Numbered from the stretch's first letter, positions 1 through 9,291 are shown. The stretch: 64,000 bases of DNA from Acidimicrobiales bacterium (GCA_041394185.1 JAWKIQ010000001.1:124001-188000), one strand, 5' to 3'. Made by a program: numbers and translations. Notes: generated from the sequence alone by a model not told the origin.

Positions 1-320
1 CTCTGCTTTGGGCGTGGAGCCTTCGAAAGCAGGGTCTTCACGGCTGCGGCCCTGAGCCGGTTCCAGCCCTGGCCCTCGACCAGAGCGTTCATGAACAGCT
101 CGAACGCGGTATTTCGCTGGATGGCGGTTGGTCCGTCCTTTTGGGCCTTTCGCTCGCCCGACCAGCTCTCGACGGGTGCGGGTGGGCGCCACCGAAGGTC
201 CCCTACGGGAGGGGCCGCGAACGGTACGCCGCGAAATACTGCTATCTCGCCCTTGTTCTTCCAGGTGCCCTGCAGCGCACCTGCTGCGGCCGAAACGATC
301 GGGTCCTCTGCTTTGGCCAT
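1..320 (-). CDS. Carboxylesterase type B, N-terminal part (cut by window edge)
   Basis: Reading the minus strand from an ATG at 320 gives about 106 codons that stay open to the window edge, so only the N-terminus is present. The segment VFRGVPFAAPPVG followed by DLRWRPP is the characteristic N-terminal signature of type B carboxylesterases (para-nitrobenzyl esterase/acetylcholinesterase fold), alpha/beta-hydrolases that cleave carboxylic esters. The catalytic Ser-Glu-His residues lie further along and are outside the window. There is no signal peptide, so it is probably cytoplasmic. A purine-rich GGGGGTAG stretch precedes the ATG. Same direction as the sugar dehydrogenase gene at 350-3091, which lies 29 bases upstream of it. 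Family assignment is firm; substrate unknown. Confidence 0.8.
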   Translation of the reverse strand, partial: MAKAEDPIVSAAAGALQGTWKNKGEIAVFRGVPFAAPPVGDLRWRPPAPVESWSGERKAQKDGPTAIQRNTAFELFMNALVEGQGWNRLRAAAVKTLLSKAPRPKQ

Positions 321-349
321 CACTACCCCCAAGGCGTGTTGGTCAGAGC

Positions 350-3091
350 CTATTGGGCGCAAGGACGGTCGATGATCTCGGCACCTTCGCGATGTCGCAC
401 GTAGAAGTTGTCGCCCACCGCTGCGCCCGGGCTGGTGAAGGTGGTGGCACCGATCACGTCTGCTACCCACCCGCCGTTGTTGCGAACGTGGAAGAGGTCG
501 ATTCCATCGACCGGTTGCCAGTCGAGCCGAACGCCTCCGGCCACGACGGTTGCCACGCAACCCTGTGCGGGTGGTGGCGGCTCATCGGTGCAGGGCCGGT
601 CGACCACGTCGGGGCCCAAGCGGTGTCGTACGAAGTAGCCGGCGTCAACGGCACCCCCGGCGACGGTGAAGGTGGTGGTGCCGACGGCGTCTGCGACCCA
701 GCCGTTGGTGTTGCGGATGTGGAACGTGTCGACGCCGGCGACGGCCTGCCAGTCGAGCCTGACTCCGCCGGGTATCGCGGTGATGGTGCACCCATCGACC
801 GGGGGTGGGGGAGGCGGTTCGTCGTCGGCAACGCAGGGAACGTCGATCGTGACGCCGCCGGGCCTGGCCCTCACGAGATAGTCGAGGTCGATCGTTCCGT
901 CGACATCGGTGTACGACAAGAACCCGTCGACCGTCGCGACCCAGCCGTTGGTGTTGCGAATGTTGTAGGTCGTCTCGCCTCCCACCGCGGCCCAGCTGAG
1001 CGTTACACCGCCTGCAGGTCCGGCGGTGATGACACAACCGTCGGGTGCTGCCACCTGGTCGAACGTGGCCACGAAGGTGGCGTCGGTCGCTGGTGTGGTC
1101 CTGGGCTGGTTGCGGCCCAGGCCATCGCTCCATGACGAGAACTGATAGCTGACACCACCGGTTACCTGAGTGGCAGGTGCGGCGAACTCACGAGTCACGC
1201 CGGTAACGCTGTCGAAGGTGAACGGTGTGGCGACCATGGCGCCTTCGAACATCAGGCTCAGGCCCCCGGGTTGGGTGTCGAGGGTGATGGTCACGACTCT
1301 GGGGTCTACCCGTACCGACGTGGTGGCTGATGTGCCTTCGCTGTCGGTGGCCGTCAGGTAGATGGTCACCCACACGTTGGTGCTGGTTTCGATCTCGGGC
1401 GGAACGGTGACCGACCCGCTGGAGCCGACAATTCCGTCGACCAGTCCGTGGTCGTGGATGTCGTGGTTGAGCCTGGCCTCCCAGGTCAGGTTTGCCGATG
1501 GCACTGCGCCGTCTTCGGCGTCGGTGGCCGAACCGGTGAAGGTGATCGGCGTCCCTGCCCGGTAGCCACCGGCCACACCACCGGTCAGCTGGATGCTGGG
1601 CACCGGCGCCGTGTTGGCCGAGATTGTGAGGGTGGCCGTTTCGCTGGTGGCCGTCAGCGCTCCGCTGGTGACCCTCACTGCAAACCGTGCTCCGTCGTCG
1701 GCCGGCCCTACTGCTGGGACGACCAGCTGAGGCGAGTTGGCGCCGGCCACGGCGACCCCGTTGCGGGTCCACTGGTAGGTCACGTTGCCTGGGGCCGACA
1801 CCGACACGAAGAACGTTGCGTCGCTGCCTGCGGCGATCGACACATCGCTTGGTTGGGTGATGAAGGTGATCTGATCGACCTGGCCCGTGTAGCTGATCTT
1901 GCCCACGCCGCCCTTCGGGAACTGGTTGTCGCCCCTGAAGCTGCGATCGAGGTAGTACACGTCGCCAGTGGTCGGGTGCACGGCGAAGTCGACGATCTCG
2001 TCGAAGCCGCCCATGAACGGCGTGGCCTGCCCGGTCGCTGGGTCGATCGCCACCATCTGGCCCGTGCAGTAGTCGGCGGTCAGATACTTGCCGAAGAACT
2101 CGGCTGGGAAGGTCGCATTGGCCGGGGCGTAGATGGCGCCCCCGACGATCGCGCATCCCTCGAAGGTGGCTGCGGGGTCGATGCCGAAGTGGGGATAGGC
2201 CCACAGCGGGTCGGTGAAGCCGACGTGTGCCGGGTTGCCGGGGTCGGCGGGGCCCTCGGCCAGGAACCAGCCGAAGTTGGCGCCCGCGGACAGCACGTTC
2301 AGTTCTTCCCAGTCGTCGGAGCCGACATCGCTGACGTAGATGCGACCGTTTCGGTCGTCCTCGTGCATCTGCCACGGGTTGCGCAACCCGTACGCGTAGA
2401 TGGCTCGGTTGACGCCGGTCAGCTGGCCATAGAACGGGTTGTCGGTTGGGATGGTGCCGTCTGTGTTGATGCGCAGGACCGTTCCTTTGATGTTGGTTCG
2501 ATCCTGGCCATTGGCGCCCAGCAGGTGGTCGCCGACGGAAATGTAGAGCTTGCCGTCGGCGCCCATCTCGATGGCACCGCCATAGTGCAGCGCCACGTCG
2601 GCGTCGGGAAGCTGGTCGAACACCACGACCTCATTACCGGCGGTGTTGCCGTTGACCGTGAACCGAGACACCCGGGTTCGACCCACCCCGTCGTCGGTGC
2701 CGTTGGTGTCGAACGTGTAGACCACGTAGATGTAGCCGTTGTTTGCGAAGTCGTTGTCGAAGGCCATGCTGAGCAGGCCTCGATCGGCGACGTCGTCGAC
2801 CTTGTTGCGGATGTCGAACAGCGGTGTCGGCAGGCGAACATCGTCGACGATGATCCATGCCTGGCCCGAGTCGGTCAGCACCACCAGGCGCCCATCGGGG
2901 GCCATCTCGATCTGCACCGGGGCGTAGATCTGGTCGGCCACCGTCACATCGATGAAGTCTGGCGGCGGGTCCGCGGCCCCGGCTCTTGGCGACCATGCCA
3001 GCCACGCCACGATGAGGACGCCGAGCGTGCCCCACAAGGCGATGCTGATAGGAAGCCCCGTGCGAGGCCTTGTGTTCTTGGTTGTTGTCAT
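350..3091 (-). CDS. Secreted PQQ-dependent sugar dehydrogenase-like protein with Ig-like and C-terminal repeats
   Basis: A 913-residue exported protein. The ATG at 3091 is preferred over the upstream one at 3133 because a basic stretch and hydrophobic segment follow directly (signal peptide, cut near RAGA-ADPPP). Residues about 45-390 form a GSDH beta-propeller: LHYGGAIEMGADGKLYISVGD-type motif, GLRNPWQ, and DVGSDDWEELN. This family oxidises sugar C1 hydroxyls with PQQ. Next come an Ig-like domain (about 410-490), a PKD/cadherin-like segment and a 'disulfide-bulge' style domain. Three near-identical repeats of about 75 residues end the protein, each with a GCxxTAxxGGVxLxW start and an IRNTNGWVA/VRNNGGWVA core, joined by PPPP linkers. 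They are probably surface- or polysaccharide-binding. Enzymatic activity is inferred, not shown. Confidence 0.85.
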   Translation of the reverse strand: MTTTKNTRPRTGLPISIALWGTLGVLIVAWLAWSPRAGAADPPPDFIDVTVADQIYAPVQIEMAPDGRLVVLTDSGQAWIIVDDVRLPTPLFDIRNKVDDVADRGLLSMAFDNDFANNGYIYVVYTFDTNGTDDGVGRTRVSRFTVNGNTAGNEVVVFDQLPDADVALHYGGAIEMGADGKLYISVGDHLLGANGQDRTNIKGTVLRINTDGTIPTDNPFYGQLTGVNRAIYAYGLRNPWQMHEDDRNGRIYVSDVGSDDWEELNVLSAGANFGWFLAEGPADPGNPAHVGFTDPLWAYPHFGIDPAATFEGCAIVGGAIYAPANATFPAEFFGKYLTADYCTGQMVAIDPATGQATPFMGGFDEIVDFAVHPTTGDVYYLDRSFRGDNQFPKGGVGKISYTGQVDQITFITQPSDVSIAAGSDATFFVSVSAPGNVTYQWTRNGVAVAGANSPQLVVPAVGPADDGARFAVRVTSGALTATSETATLTISANTAPVPSIQLTGGVAGGYRAGTPITFTGSATDAEDGAVPSANLTWEARLNHDIHDHGLVDGIVGSSGSVTVPPEIETSTNVWVTIYLTATDSEGTSATTSVRVDPRVVTITLDTQPGGLSLMFEGAMVATPFTFDSVTGVTREFAAPATQVTGGVSYQFSSWSDGLGRNQPRTTPATDATFVATFDQVAAPDGCVITAGPAGGVTLSWAAVGGETTYNIRNTNGWVATVDGFLSYTDVDGTIDLDYLVRARPGGVTIDVPCVADDEPPPPPPVDGCTITAIPGGVRLDWQAVAGVDTFHIRNTNGWVADAVGTTTFTVAGGAVDAGYFVRHRLGPDVVDRPCTDEPPPPAQGCVATVVAGGVRLDWQPVDGIDLFHVRNNGGWVADVIGATTFTSPGAAVGDNFYVRHREGAEIIDRPCAQ

Positions 3092-3204
3092 GCCGCTCTC
3101 CGGCGCAGAGTCTCGCGCGTTTGTGCCGAACATTCGAGGGTGGGTCGCGGCAGGGCCGGTATTGGGCCGAGGTGCGGGGGCGGGGCCAGGTAGCCTTTCG
3201 CTCC

Positions 3205-3609
3205 ATGAGCGAAATTCGACAGATCGACCTCGACACCGCCTGGAGCATCCTCAGCGAGGACCCGACCGCAACCCTCATCGACGTGCGCACCAAGGCCGAG
3301 TGGGGCTTCGTCGGCACTCCCGATCTGTCTCCGATTCACAAGCAGGCCAGATTGGTCGAGTGGATTGATTATCCGTCGGGTTCGCACAACCCGAACTTCA
3401 TTGCCGAGGCCTCCCATGGGCTCGACAAGGAGGCGCCCGTGTTGTTGATGTGTCGCTCGGGCGCCAGGTCCAACGCGGCTGCCAACGCGCTGACCGCAGC
3501 GGGCTTCACCCAGGCCATCAACGTCGCCGCCGGGTTCGAGGGCGATCTCGACGGCAACGGTCACCGCCACGGTGGCTGGAAAGACAAGCTTCCGTGGAAG
3601 CAGCAGTAA
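3205..3609 (+). CDS. Rhodanese-like sulfurtransferase
   Basis: A 134-residue single-domain protein starting at the ATG at 3205. LIDVRTKAEW is the CH2A-type motif of rhodaneses, and LLMCRSGARS holds the active-site cysteine with its basic loop. Such proteins carry a persulfide on this cysteine. It lies divergent from the sugar dehydrogenase gene and only five bases ahead of metZ, an arrangement known in other bacteria where a rhodanese supplies or handles sulfur for O-succinylhomoserine sulfhydrylase. Cytoplasmic, no signal peptide. The longer ORF beginning further upstream was not used because its extra N-terminus has no domain character. Confidence 0.9.
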   Translation: MSEIRQIDLDTAWSILSEDPTATLIDVRTKAEWGFVGTPDLSPIHKQARLVEWIDYPSGSHNPNFIAEASHGLDKEAPVLLMCRSGARSNAAANALTAAGFTQAINVAAGFEGDLDGNGHRHGGWKDKLPWKQQ

Positions 3610-3614
3610 ACGGC

Positions 3615-4784
3615 ATGAATTGGCGGCCCGACACGCTTGCGGTCAGGGGCGGTTTGTCGCGTTCGGGCTTCGACGAGACGGCCGAGGCCATCTATGCCAC
3701 GTCTGGTTTCGTCTATTCGTCGGCGGCCGAGGCCGAGGCTGCCTTTGCCGGTGATATCGACCGCTTCGTCTACGGCCGCTACGGCAACCCGACCGTGGCC
3801 ATGTTCGAAGAGCGGTTGCGCCTGCTGGAGGGCGCCGAGGCTTGCATCGCCACCGCAAGTGGCATGGCCGCGGTGTGGGCGGCATTGGCGTGTCAGCTGT
3901 CGGCCGGAGACAGGGTCGTGGCGTCGAGGGCCTTGTTCGGTTCGTGCACGGTCATCCTCACCGAGATCTTGCCGAGGTTCGGCGTCGAGACCGTTCTGGT
4001 CGACGGCACCGACCTCGACCAGTGGCGCGCCGCGCTCGAACCCGGCGCAGATGCCGTGTTCCTGGAAACGCCTTCCAATCCGGGCCTCGAGGTCATCGAC
4101 ATCGCGGCGGTCTCGGAGTTGGCGCACGCCGCTGGTGCAACCGTGGTCGTCGACAACATCTTCGCCTCCCCGGTTCTGCAAAAGCCGCTCGAGTTGGGCG
4201 CCGACGTCATCGTCTATTCGGCCACCAAACACATCGACGGTCAGGGACGCACGCTTGGCGGCGCGGTTCTGGGCTCAGAAGAATTCATCAACGGTCAGGT
4301 GATGGCGTTCACCCGGCACACCGGTCCCAGCCTCAGCCCGTTCAACGCATGGGTTTTCGTGAAGGGTCTCGAGACCATGCGCCTGAGGGTCGAGCACTCC
4401 TCGGCTTCGGCGCTGGCGATTGCCCAGGCCCTCGAGGGCCACGAGCGTCTGGTGTCGGTGAGCTATCCGGGTCTTGTGTCGCACCCACAGCACCAGCTGG
4501 CCATGCGCCAAATGAAGGCGGGTGGCACGGTGCTGACCCTCACCGTCGACGGGGGTAAGCCGGCCGCGTTCAGGTTCCTCGATGCTCTGGAGATCGTCGA
4601 CATCAGCAACAACCTGGGCGATTCGAAGAGTCTGGTGACCCACCCGGCCACCACCACTCACCGGCGTGTCGATCCGGCGCTGCGGGCGCAGATTGGCATC
4701 ACCGAGGGAATGGTGCGCCTGTCCGTGGGGCTAGAGGATCCGGCCGACTTGATCGACGACATCGAGAGGGCGCTCAAGGCCTGA
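3615..4784 (+). CDS. metZ: O-succinylhomoserine sulfhydrylase
   Basis: A 389-residue PLP enzyme of the Cys/Met metabolism family that makes homocysteine from O-succinylhomoserine and sulfide in methionine synthesis. Visible family motifs: YGRYGNPTV near residue 50, ASGMAAVWA in the cofactor-binding loop, ETPSNPGLEVID, VVDNIFASP, and YSATKHIDGQGR with the Schiff-base lysine. The IDGQGR sequence after the lysine and full length favour MetZ over cystathionine gamma-synthase. The ATG at 3615 follows the rhodanese stop by five bases, so the two are probably co-transcribed. Confidence 0.93.
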   Translation: MNWRPDTLAVRGGLSRSGFDETAEAIYATSGFVYSSAAEAEAAFAGDIDRFVYGRYGNPTVAMFEERLRLLEGAEACIATASGMAAVWAALACQLSAGDRVVASRALFGSCTVILTEILPRFGVETVLVDGTDLDQWRAALEPGADAVFLETPSNPGLEVIDIAAVSELAHAAGATVVVDNIFASPVLQKPLELGADVIVYSATKHIDGQGRTLGGAVLGSEEFINGQVMAFTRHTGPSLSPFNAWVFVKGLETMRLRVEHSSASALAIAQALEGHERLVSVSYPGLVSHPQHQLAMRQMKAGGTVLTLTVDGGKPAAFRFLDALEIVDISNNLGDSKSLVTHPATTTHRRVDPALRAQIGITEGMVRLSVGLEDPADLIDDIERALKA

Positions 4785-4826
4785 CTCGGTTAGGTTGTCG
4801 TCGAATCAGCGAGGCGAGGGGGACTC

Positions 4827-6560
4827 ATGCGCTGGATCGAGGACAACCGCTGGGATCCGAAGTACCCGCTGTGGACTCGTGCCAATGTGGGTGAGGTGTT
4901 GCCCGAGCCGCCCAGTCCGCTTGGCTGGGACATGGTGTTCGAGGGAGGCACCATCCTCGGCTGGCGCGACTGCATGACAAACCGCCTCGGCATCGAGCCC
5001 CACGAGTCTGACCCCGTTCGCCCCGAGGTGATGGGTGTGTTCGGGGGCTACGCGTATTTGGGTGCGACCTTGTTGAGGGTTTGGGCCGAGCGCACGCCTG
5101 GCTTCTCGGCCGAGATGCTCGACGACGCGTATTTCGCCGGCCACCCCGATGTGCCGCCTTACGAACCTCAGGAATGGCACTACAACCCTCACACCACCGA
5201 GGTCATGACCGGTTGGTTGGGCTGGGTGATGGGCGACAAGAGCCAGGCCGAACTCGAGGCCGATCGGGCCGAGGCGCACCGTGTCAGGGACAGTCGGCCC
5301 GATCTGTCGACGATGACCGAACAACAGCTGTTCGACAGGGCGGCTTCGCTGAAACCGCTTTGCCGCCGGTTGTTCGATCAGCACATCAACCAGTCGGGTG
5401 CGGCCAGCATCGCTCCCGGGGTCATCGGCGCGGTGTGTGCTGCTGTGGGGCGGCCCGAGGTGGCAATGCGCCTGATGGCCGGAATGGGCGATGTCGATTC
5501 GGCGGCCCCTTCGTTCGCCATGTGGGAGATGTCTAGAACCGTCAACTCGCATCCCGAGCTGGTTGAGCTGTTCGAGGCCGGCCGCAAGGGGTTGAACGAA
5601 CGCCTGCGCTCGGACTATCGCAGTGCTCCGGTTGCGTTTGCGTCCCGGCTCGACGACTTCCTCGCCGAATACGGCAGCCGTGGTCCCAACGAGTGGGACA
5701 TCCATTCGCCTACCTGGGAGACCGATCCAGATCTGGTTCTGGCGCTGATAGATGCCATGCGCGGTGCTCCAGACGATGCTGCCCCGGCGGCAGAGAACGC
5801 CAGACGCGAGGCCGAGAGGCGTCAGCTGGGCGCCGAGATAGCAGAAGCACTCGCTGCCGATGCTGACGCTCAGGCCCAGTTCCTAGCGGCGTTGGAGTCG
5901 GCGCAGGTCTTCTTGCCCGGGCGCGAGCGGTCCAAGACCAACATCATCCGGGTGATCGGCGAGGTCCGCATGGCGCTGTGGGAAATCGGGCGACGGGCGG
6001 TGGCACGAGGTCAGCTTCACAAGCCCCGCGACATCTGTCTGCTGTTCGCCGATGAGGTCCAACAGCTGATATCTGGCGACCTCGACGAGGTCGCCGAGCT
6101 TGCCGCCGAGCGCCAGGCTCACCTCGACTATCTGGCGTCTCGCGAGCCACCTTTCATCTTCAACAGCGGCCCTGTGCCGCCAAGCGAGTGGCCGGTGCGT
6201 GGGGGAGAGGCCATCGAGGTGGCCGATGCAGGAACGATGCTGAGCGGTTTGCCGGGTTGCCCCGGCAAGGCCCGCGGTCGAGCGGTTGTGGTGCAGCACC
6301 CGTCCGACCCCGGTGACCTCGGGCCTGGTGACATCCTTGTCGCTCCGATGACCGACCCGGCGTGGACGCCCCTGTTCGTGCCAGCTGCGGCGGTGGTCGT
6401 GAACGTGGGAGCACCGTTGAGCCACGCCATCATCGTCAGCCGCGAGCTGGGCATTCCCTGTGTGGTCTCGGTTACCGGGGCCACAGATCGGATACCGAAC
6501 GGAGCAATCATCGAGGTCGATGGCGACTCGGGCACGGTGACCGTCATCGAGGCCGGGTGA
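4827..6560 (+). CDS. PEP-utilising mobile (swivelling) domain protein
   Basis: A 577-residue protein with a good ribosome site (GAGGGGG) before its ATG. The last 100 residues are a PEP-utilisers mobile domain: GDILVAPMTDPAW, then GAPLSHAIIVSRELGIP, where the histidine is the phospho-carrier residue in PEP synthase and pyruvate phosphate dikinase. The N-terminal 450 residues (starting MRWIEDNRWDP, helical, many Arg/Glu) resemble the region between catalytic parts of actinobacterial PEP synthase-like proteins, but I see no ATP-grasp nucleotide-binding domain and no TIM barrel. It is therefore not a complete PEP synthase. Similar stand-alone proteins occur with rifampicin phosphotransferase-like or glyco-conjugate modifying partners; the true reaction is unknown. 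Confidence 0.75.
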   Translation: MRWIEDNRWDPKYPLWTRANVGEVLPEPPSPLGWDMVFEGGTILGWRDCMTNRLGIEPHESDPVRPEVMGVFGGYAYLGATLLRVWAERTPGFSAEMLDDAYFAGHPDVPPYEPQEWHYNPHTTEVMTGWLGWVMGDKSQAELEADRAEAHRVRDSRPDLSTMTEQQLFDRAASLKPLCRRLFDQHINQSGAASIAPGVIGAVCAAVGRPEVAMRLMAGMGDVDSAAPSFAMWEMSRTVNSHPELVELFEAGRKGLNERLRSDYRSAPVAFASRLDDFLAEYGSRGPNEWDIHSPTWETDPDLVLALIDAMRGAPDDAAPAAENARREAERRQLGAEIAEALAADADAQAQFLAALESAQVFLPGRERSKTNIIRVIGEVRMALWEIGRRAVARGQLHKPRDICLLFADEVQQLISGDLDEVAELAAERQAHLDYLASREPPFIFNSGPVPPSEWPVRGGEAIEVADAGTMLSGLPGCPGKARGRAVVVQHPSDPGDLGPGDILVAPMTDPAWTPLFVPAAAVVVNVGAPLSHAIIVSRELGIPCVVSVTGATDRIPNGAIIEVDGDSGTVTVIEAG

Positions 6561-6570
6561 GGTGCCGGAG

Positions 6571-7467
6571 ATGAACGACTACGACTGGCTGCAGCTGACC
6601 GCCAGGGCTGGGGTGGCCGGACACGACTTGGTCGGCTGGCTGATGTGGGACGCCGACGCCATCGCCAGGTACGAATCGTTGGGAGTGCAGGGAGGCGCCG
6701 GGTGGATCGTCGCTTGGCGCCTGGCGCCGCTGGGTGATGACGTGTCCGCAGCAGCCGCCGCGTCGGCGACCTTCTCGATCAGCCCGGCGGTGATCTCGTT
6801 TGTGATGAGCCTGTACCGGGGTGTGGCGTCGACCGAGGCGATCTTGGCTGCGCGCGACGCGTCGATAGAGCCCGGTCTCGAGTCGATCGCGCCAGGGCTT
6901 GGTTCCGCATTGGCACCGCTGGACCAGGATCTTTGGCGGGGCGTCGACTCGGTGCACCACGGTGCCAGGCCGATGTTCAGCGCCCATCGAGCCGTCGCCC
7001 GGCCAGAGTCGGGCACAGTGTTGTCTGCCTGGTTGGCTGCCAACTGCCTGCGCGAGCTGAGAGGTGACAACCACTGGGCGCTATGTGCCAGTGAGGATCT
7101 CGACGATGTCGAGGTTGGGCTGCTGCATTCGGCCATGGTCGACATCGACGAGTACGGCAGCGAGGAGTGGATCGCCCGCAGCCGAGGCGGCGACGATGAG
7201 GCGATCGCTTCGGGCTGGGCCAGGCTGGAGAACAAGGGGTTGGCGTCGGGTGGTGCTCTGAACGATGCCGGTCGCCGTTTTCGGCTCGACCTCGAACGCC
7301 GTACCGATGCACTGACGGCCCCGGCGTGGCGGGAGGTCGGCGAGACTGCGACGAAGGCGTTCTGCGAGCTGATCGAGCCGCATCACGATGCGTTTCTTGC
7401 CCGCATCAATGCGACAGCAGGACCACGGTGGATGCCTGCGGTGAGGGGCCGGAACCGGCCCAGCTGA
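6571..7467 (+). CDS. SCO6745-family protein
   Basis: About 298 residues from the ATG at 6571; a GTG at 6562 is possible but closer to the upstream stop. The N-terminal half has the alanine-rich helical pattern of the actinobacterial SCO6745 family (FSISPAVISFVMSLYRGV and WDADAIARYESLG). The C-terminal part (about 190-290), with the run WARLENKGLASGGALNDAGRRF, resembles a winged-helix unit like those used by regulators. Family members have no assigned reaction. It follows the PEP mobile-domain gene by ten bases and is the last chromosomal protein gene before the tRNA and the mobile element. Confidence 0.7.
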   Translation: MNDYDWLQLTARAGVAGHDLVGWLMWDADAIARYESLGVQGGAGWIVAWRLAPLGDDVSAAAAASATFSISPAVISFVMSLYRGVASTEAILAARDASIEPGLESIAPGLGSALAPLDQDLWRGVDSVHHGARPMFSAHRAVARPESGTVLSAWLAANCLRELRGDNHWALCASEDLDDVEVGLLHSAMVDIDEYGSEEWIARSRGGDDEAIASGWARLENKGLASGGALNDAGRRFRLDLERRTDALTAPAWREVGETATKAFCELIEPHHDAFLARINATAGPRWMPAVRGRNRPS

Positions 7468-7575
7468 CAGTCGCCGAGCCGCCAACGCGTGGCACCGCCG
7501 AAGTCGCGAAACGTTGCGCGATCGGGCTGCTCGCGCGCTACAGTTATCGATCGCCTCAGCCGTTGGCTGAAGCAC

Positions 7576-7662
7576 GTCGGAGTGGCGGAATTGGCAGACG
7601 CGCCAGACTAAGGATCTGGTGCCCGTTAGGGTGTGGGGGTTCAAGTCCCCCCTCCGACACCA
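7576..7662 (+). tRNA. tRNA-Leu (anticodon AAG)
   Basis: A complete class II tRNA. Acceptor stem GTCGGAG pairs with CTCCGAC at 7652-7658, followed by the discriminator A and an encoded CCA at 7660-7662. Anticodon arm CCAGA-CTAAGGA-TCTGG gives anticodon AAG (codon CUU). A long variable arm (TGCCCGTTAGGGTG) and the T-arm GGGGGTTCAAGTCCCCC are clear. Its 3' end is the boundary of the integrated element. Confidence 0.97.
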
Positions 7663-7668
7663 CTAGGT
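7645..7668. other. Probable left attachment junction (attL) at tRNA-Leu 3' end
   Basis: The recombinase stop codon (CTA on the plus strand, 7663-7665) touches the last base of the tRNA CCA (7662). This places the chromosome/element junction in or next to the tRNA 3' end. Serine recombinases use a short core, so a long direct repeat at the other end need not exist, and none was recognised. The exact crossover base cannot be read from the integrated form alone. Confidence 0.45.
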
Positions 7669-9291
7669 AGTACACGCGTCGGGTCCTGCTGTGACCTGCA
7701 AGCGCCCGTCCTGGTGGTACGTGACGGCAAGGTTCAGTTCTCGGTAGACGGCTTTGCGGTCTTCGGGGTCTGCGGTGGCGAGAATCGCCACGATTCCCTT
7801 GAGTTGTCGGACGATTCTCTTGATTTCGGTCGCTGTGAGGCGGTCGTTGCCTGGGTTGGGTTGGAGAGCGAGTTCGGCTGCTCGACGGGCGAGTCTGACT
7901 TCTTCGATCCATTCGCCGACGATGGTTGGGTCGGTGCCTGCTTCGAGGGCTTGGCGGTATTTGGCGAGCTTGTTGTCGCATTCGGTGAGCTTGGCTCGGG
8001 CTGCGGCGATGCGGTTCTGTTCGGCGAGGTCGGGGCCGGCTGCGGTCTCGAGGGCGGCGCAGGTGGCGTCGATGTGATCGTCGTCGAAGAGCTGGGCGAG
8101 CCAGTTGTCGATGGCGGGGGTGATTGCGGCTTCGCGTACGTAGATGGTGTTGGGGTGTTCGCCCTTGCCTACGGCGTATTCCTTGGGGAACTTGCAGCGG
8201 TAGTACGGGCGGTCATGGTTCCAAGATCCTTGCATGCGTCGTCCGCATTCGGCGCAGTAGACGTGTCCGCTGAGCAGGTAGGTGTGCTGGGTCCGCTCAC
8301 GGCGAACCTTGGCGCGTTGTGCTCCGGTGAACACGGCTTGGGCGGCGTTGAACAGTTCGAGGCCGATCAACGGTTGGTGGGTGGGCTCGTCTGACCAGAT
8401 CCAGTCGGCGCGGTTGTTCCAGCGCATCTTCGATCGGTGGCCGAGGGCGACATCTTCGACATCGAGAAGTTCCTCGTGTCGCTGTTGCTTGTTCCAGACC
8501 TGATAGCCGGTGTAGCGAGGGTTCTGCAGAATCGCGCGCACGGCGATCTTGCTCCACACGCCTTTCGAGCTGCGGCGGTGCCGGTTTCGGGCTGCGTCGT
8601 AGCCCGAGGGCGACAGGATCCCGTCTTGTGTCAGTCCTTCGGCGATCGCGTACAGACCAGATCCGGCAACGAACTCGTTGAAGATCCGTTCGACGTTGGG
8701 TGCCGTTTCAGGGTCGGGCTCCAGGGCACGGAGCCGCTGACCGGTCGCGGCCTTGCCAGGGTTGGGGTGTGGTCCGGCGTCTGCGAGTTGGTAGCCGTAG
8801 GGTGGTCGTCCGCCGAGGAAGCGGCCCTCGACAGCTGCCTGGGATGACATAGCTGCGCGCACTCTTGTCTTGATCCGGTTGCGTTCACCCTTGCTCATTC
8901 CGCCATAGAGCGACATGACGAGGTCGTGGGCATCGCTTCCCGGGTCGATCGCCCCGCCGACTTCGGGGACCCAGAGTGTGACGCCGTAGTGGACGAAGAC
9001 CGGAAAGGTGAGCCCGAACTGGTTGCCGTAGAAAGCCCTCTGGGGTTCGCCGATGACCACAGCATCGAAGCCGCGTTGGGGGTCAGCAAGTGCACTCAGC
9101 AGGCGAGCGGCTTCAGGGCGGCGCTTCCAGGGAAGTGACCGGGACTGGCCGATGTCGAAATACTCCTGGACCACCGCTCCGCCAGCCGGTTCGATGAGCT
9201 GCAACGACCGCGAAAGCTGCCAATCCCGCGAAGACTTCGGGTCCTGCTGATCCTCGGTGCTGACACGACCGTAGAAGGCGAACTTCCCCAT
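7663..9291 (-). CDS. Large serine recombinase (integrase)
   Basis: 542 residues. The N-terminal resolvase domain starts MGKFAFYGRVSTEDQ, with serine 11 as the nucleophile, and contains the ARG-type helix region GEPQRAF and SKGERNRIKTRVRAAM. A recombinase domain follows (about 165-300: GGRPPYGY, LSPSGYDAARNRH, ILQNPRYTGYQVWN). A zinc ribbon lies near 345-375 (YCAECGRRM ... YYRCK), then a coiled-coil stretch (about 410-470). This is the usual architecture of large serine integrases, which catalyse one-way attP x attB integration and need a separate directionality factor for excision. No such factor gene sits beside it. The gene is at the extreme left of the element, as integrases usually are. 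Confidence 0.92.
   Translation of the reverse strand: MGKFAFYGRVSTEDQQDPKSSRDWQLSRSLQLIEPAGGAVVQEYFDIGQSRSLPWKRRPEAARLLSALADPQRGFDAVVIGEPQRAFYGNQFGLTFPVFVHYGVTLWVPEVGGAIDPGSDAHDLVMSLYGGMSKGERNRIKTRVRAAMSSQAAVEGRFLGGRPPYGYQLADAGPHPNPGKAATGQRLRALEPDPETAPNVERIFNEFVAGSGLYAIAEGLTQDGILSPSGYDAARNRHRRSSKGVWSKIAVRAILQNPRYTGYQVWNKQQRHEELLDVEDVALGHRSKMRWNNRADWIWSDEPTHQPLIGLELFNAAQAVFTGAQRAKVRRERTQHTYLLSGHVYCAECGRRMQGSWNHDRPYYRCKFPKEYAVGKGEHPNTIYVREAAITPAIDNWLAQLFDDDHIDATCAALETAAGPDLAEQNRIAAARAKLTECDNKLAKYRQALEAGTDPTIVGEWIEEVRLARRAAELALQPNPGNDRLTATEIKRIVRQLKGIVAILATADPEDRKAVYRELNLAVTYHQDGRLQVTAGPDACTT

Noticed and set aside
1448..3193. Long plus-strand reading frame of 581 codons
   Set aside because: Antisense shadow of the sugar dehydrogenase gene; its translation is Gly/Val/Arg-rich without domain motifs.
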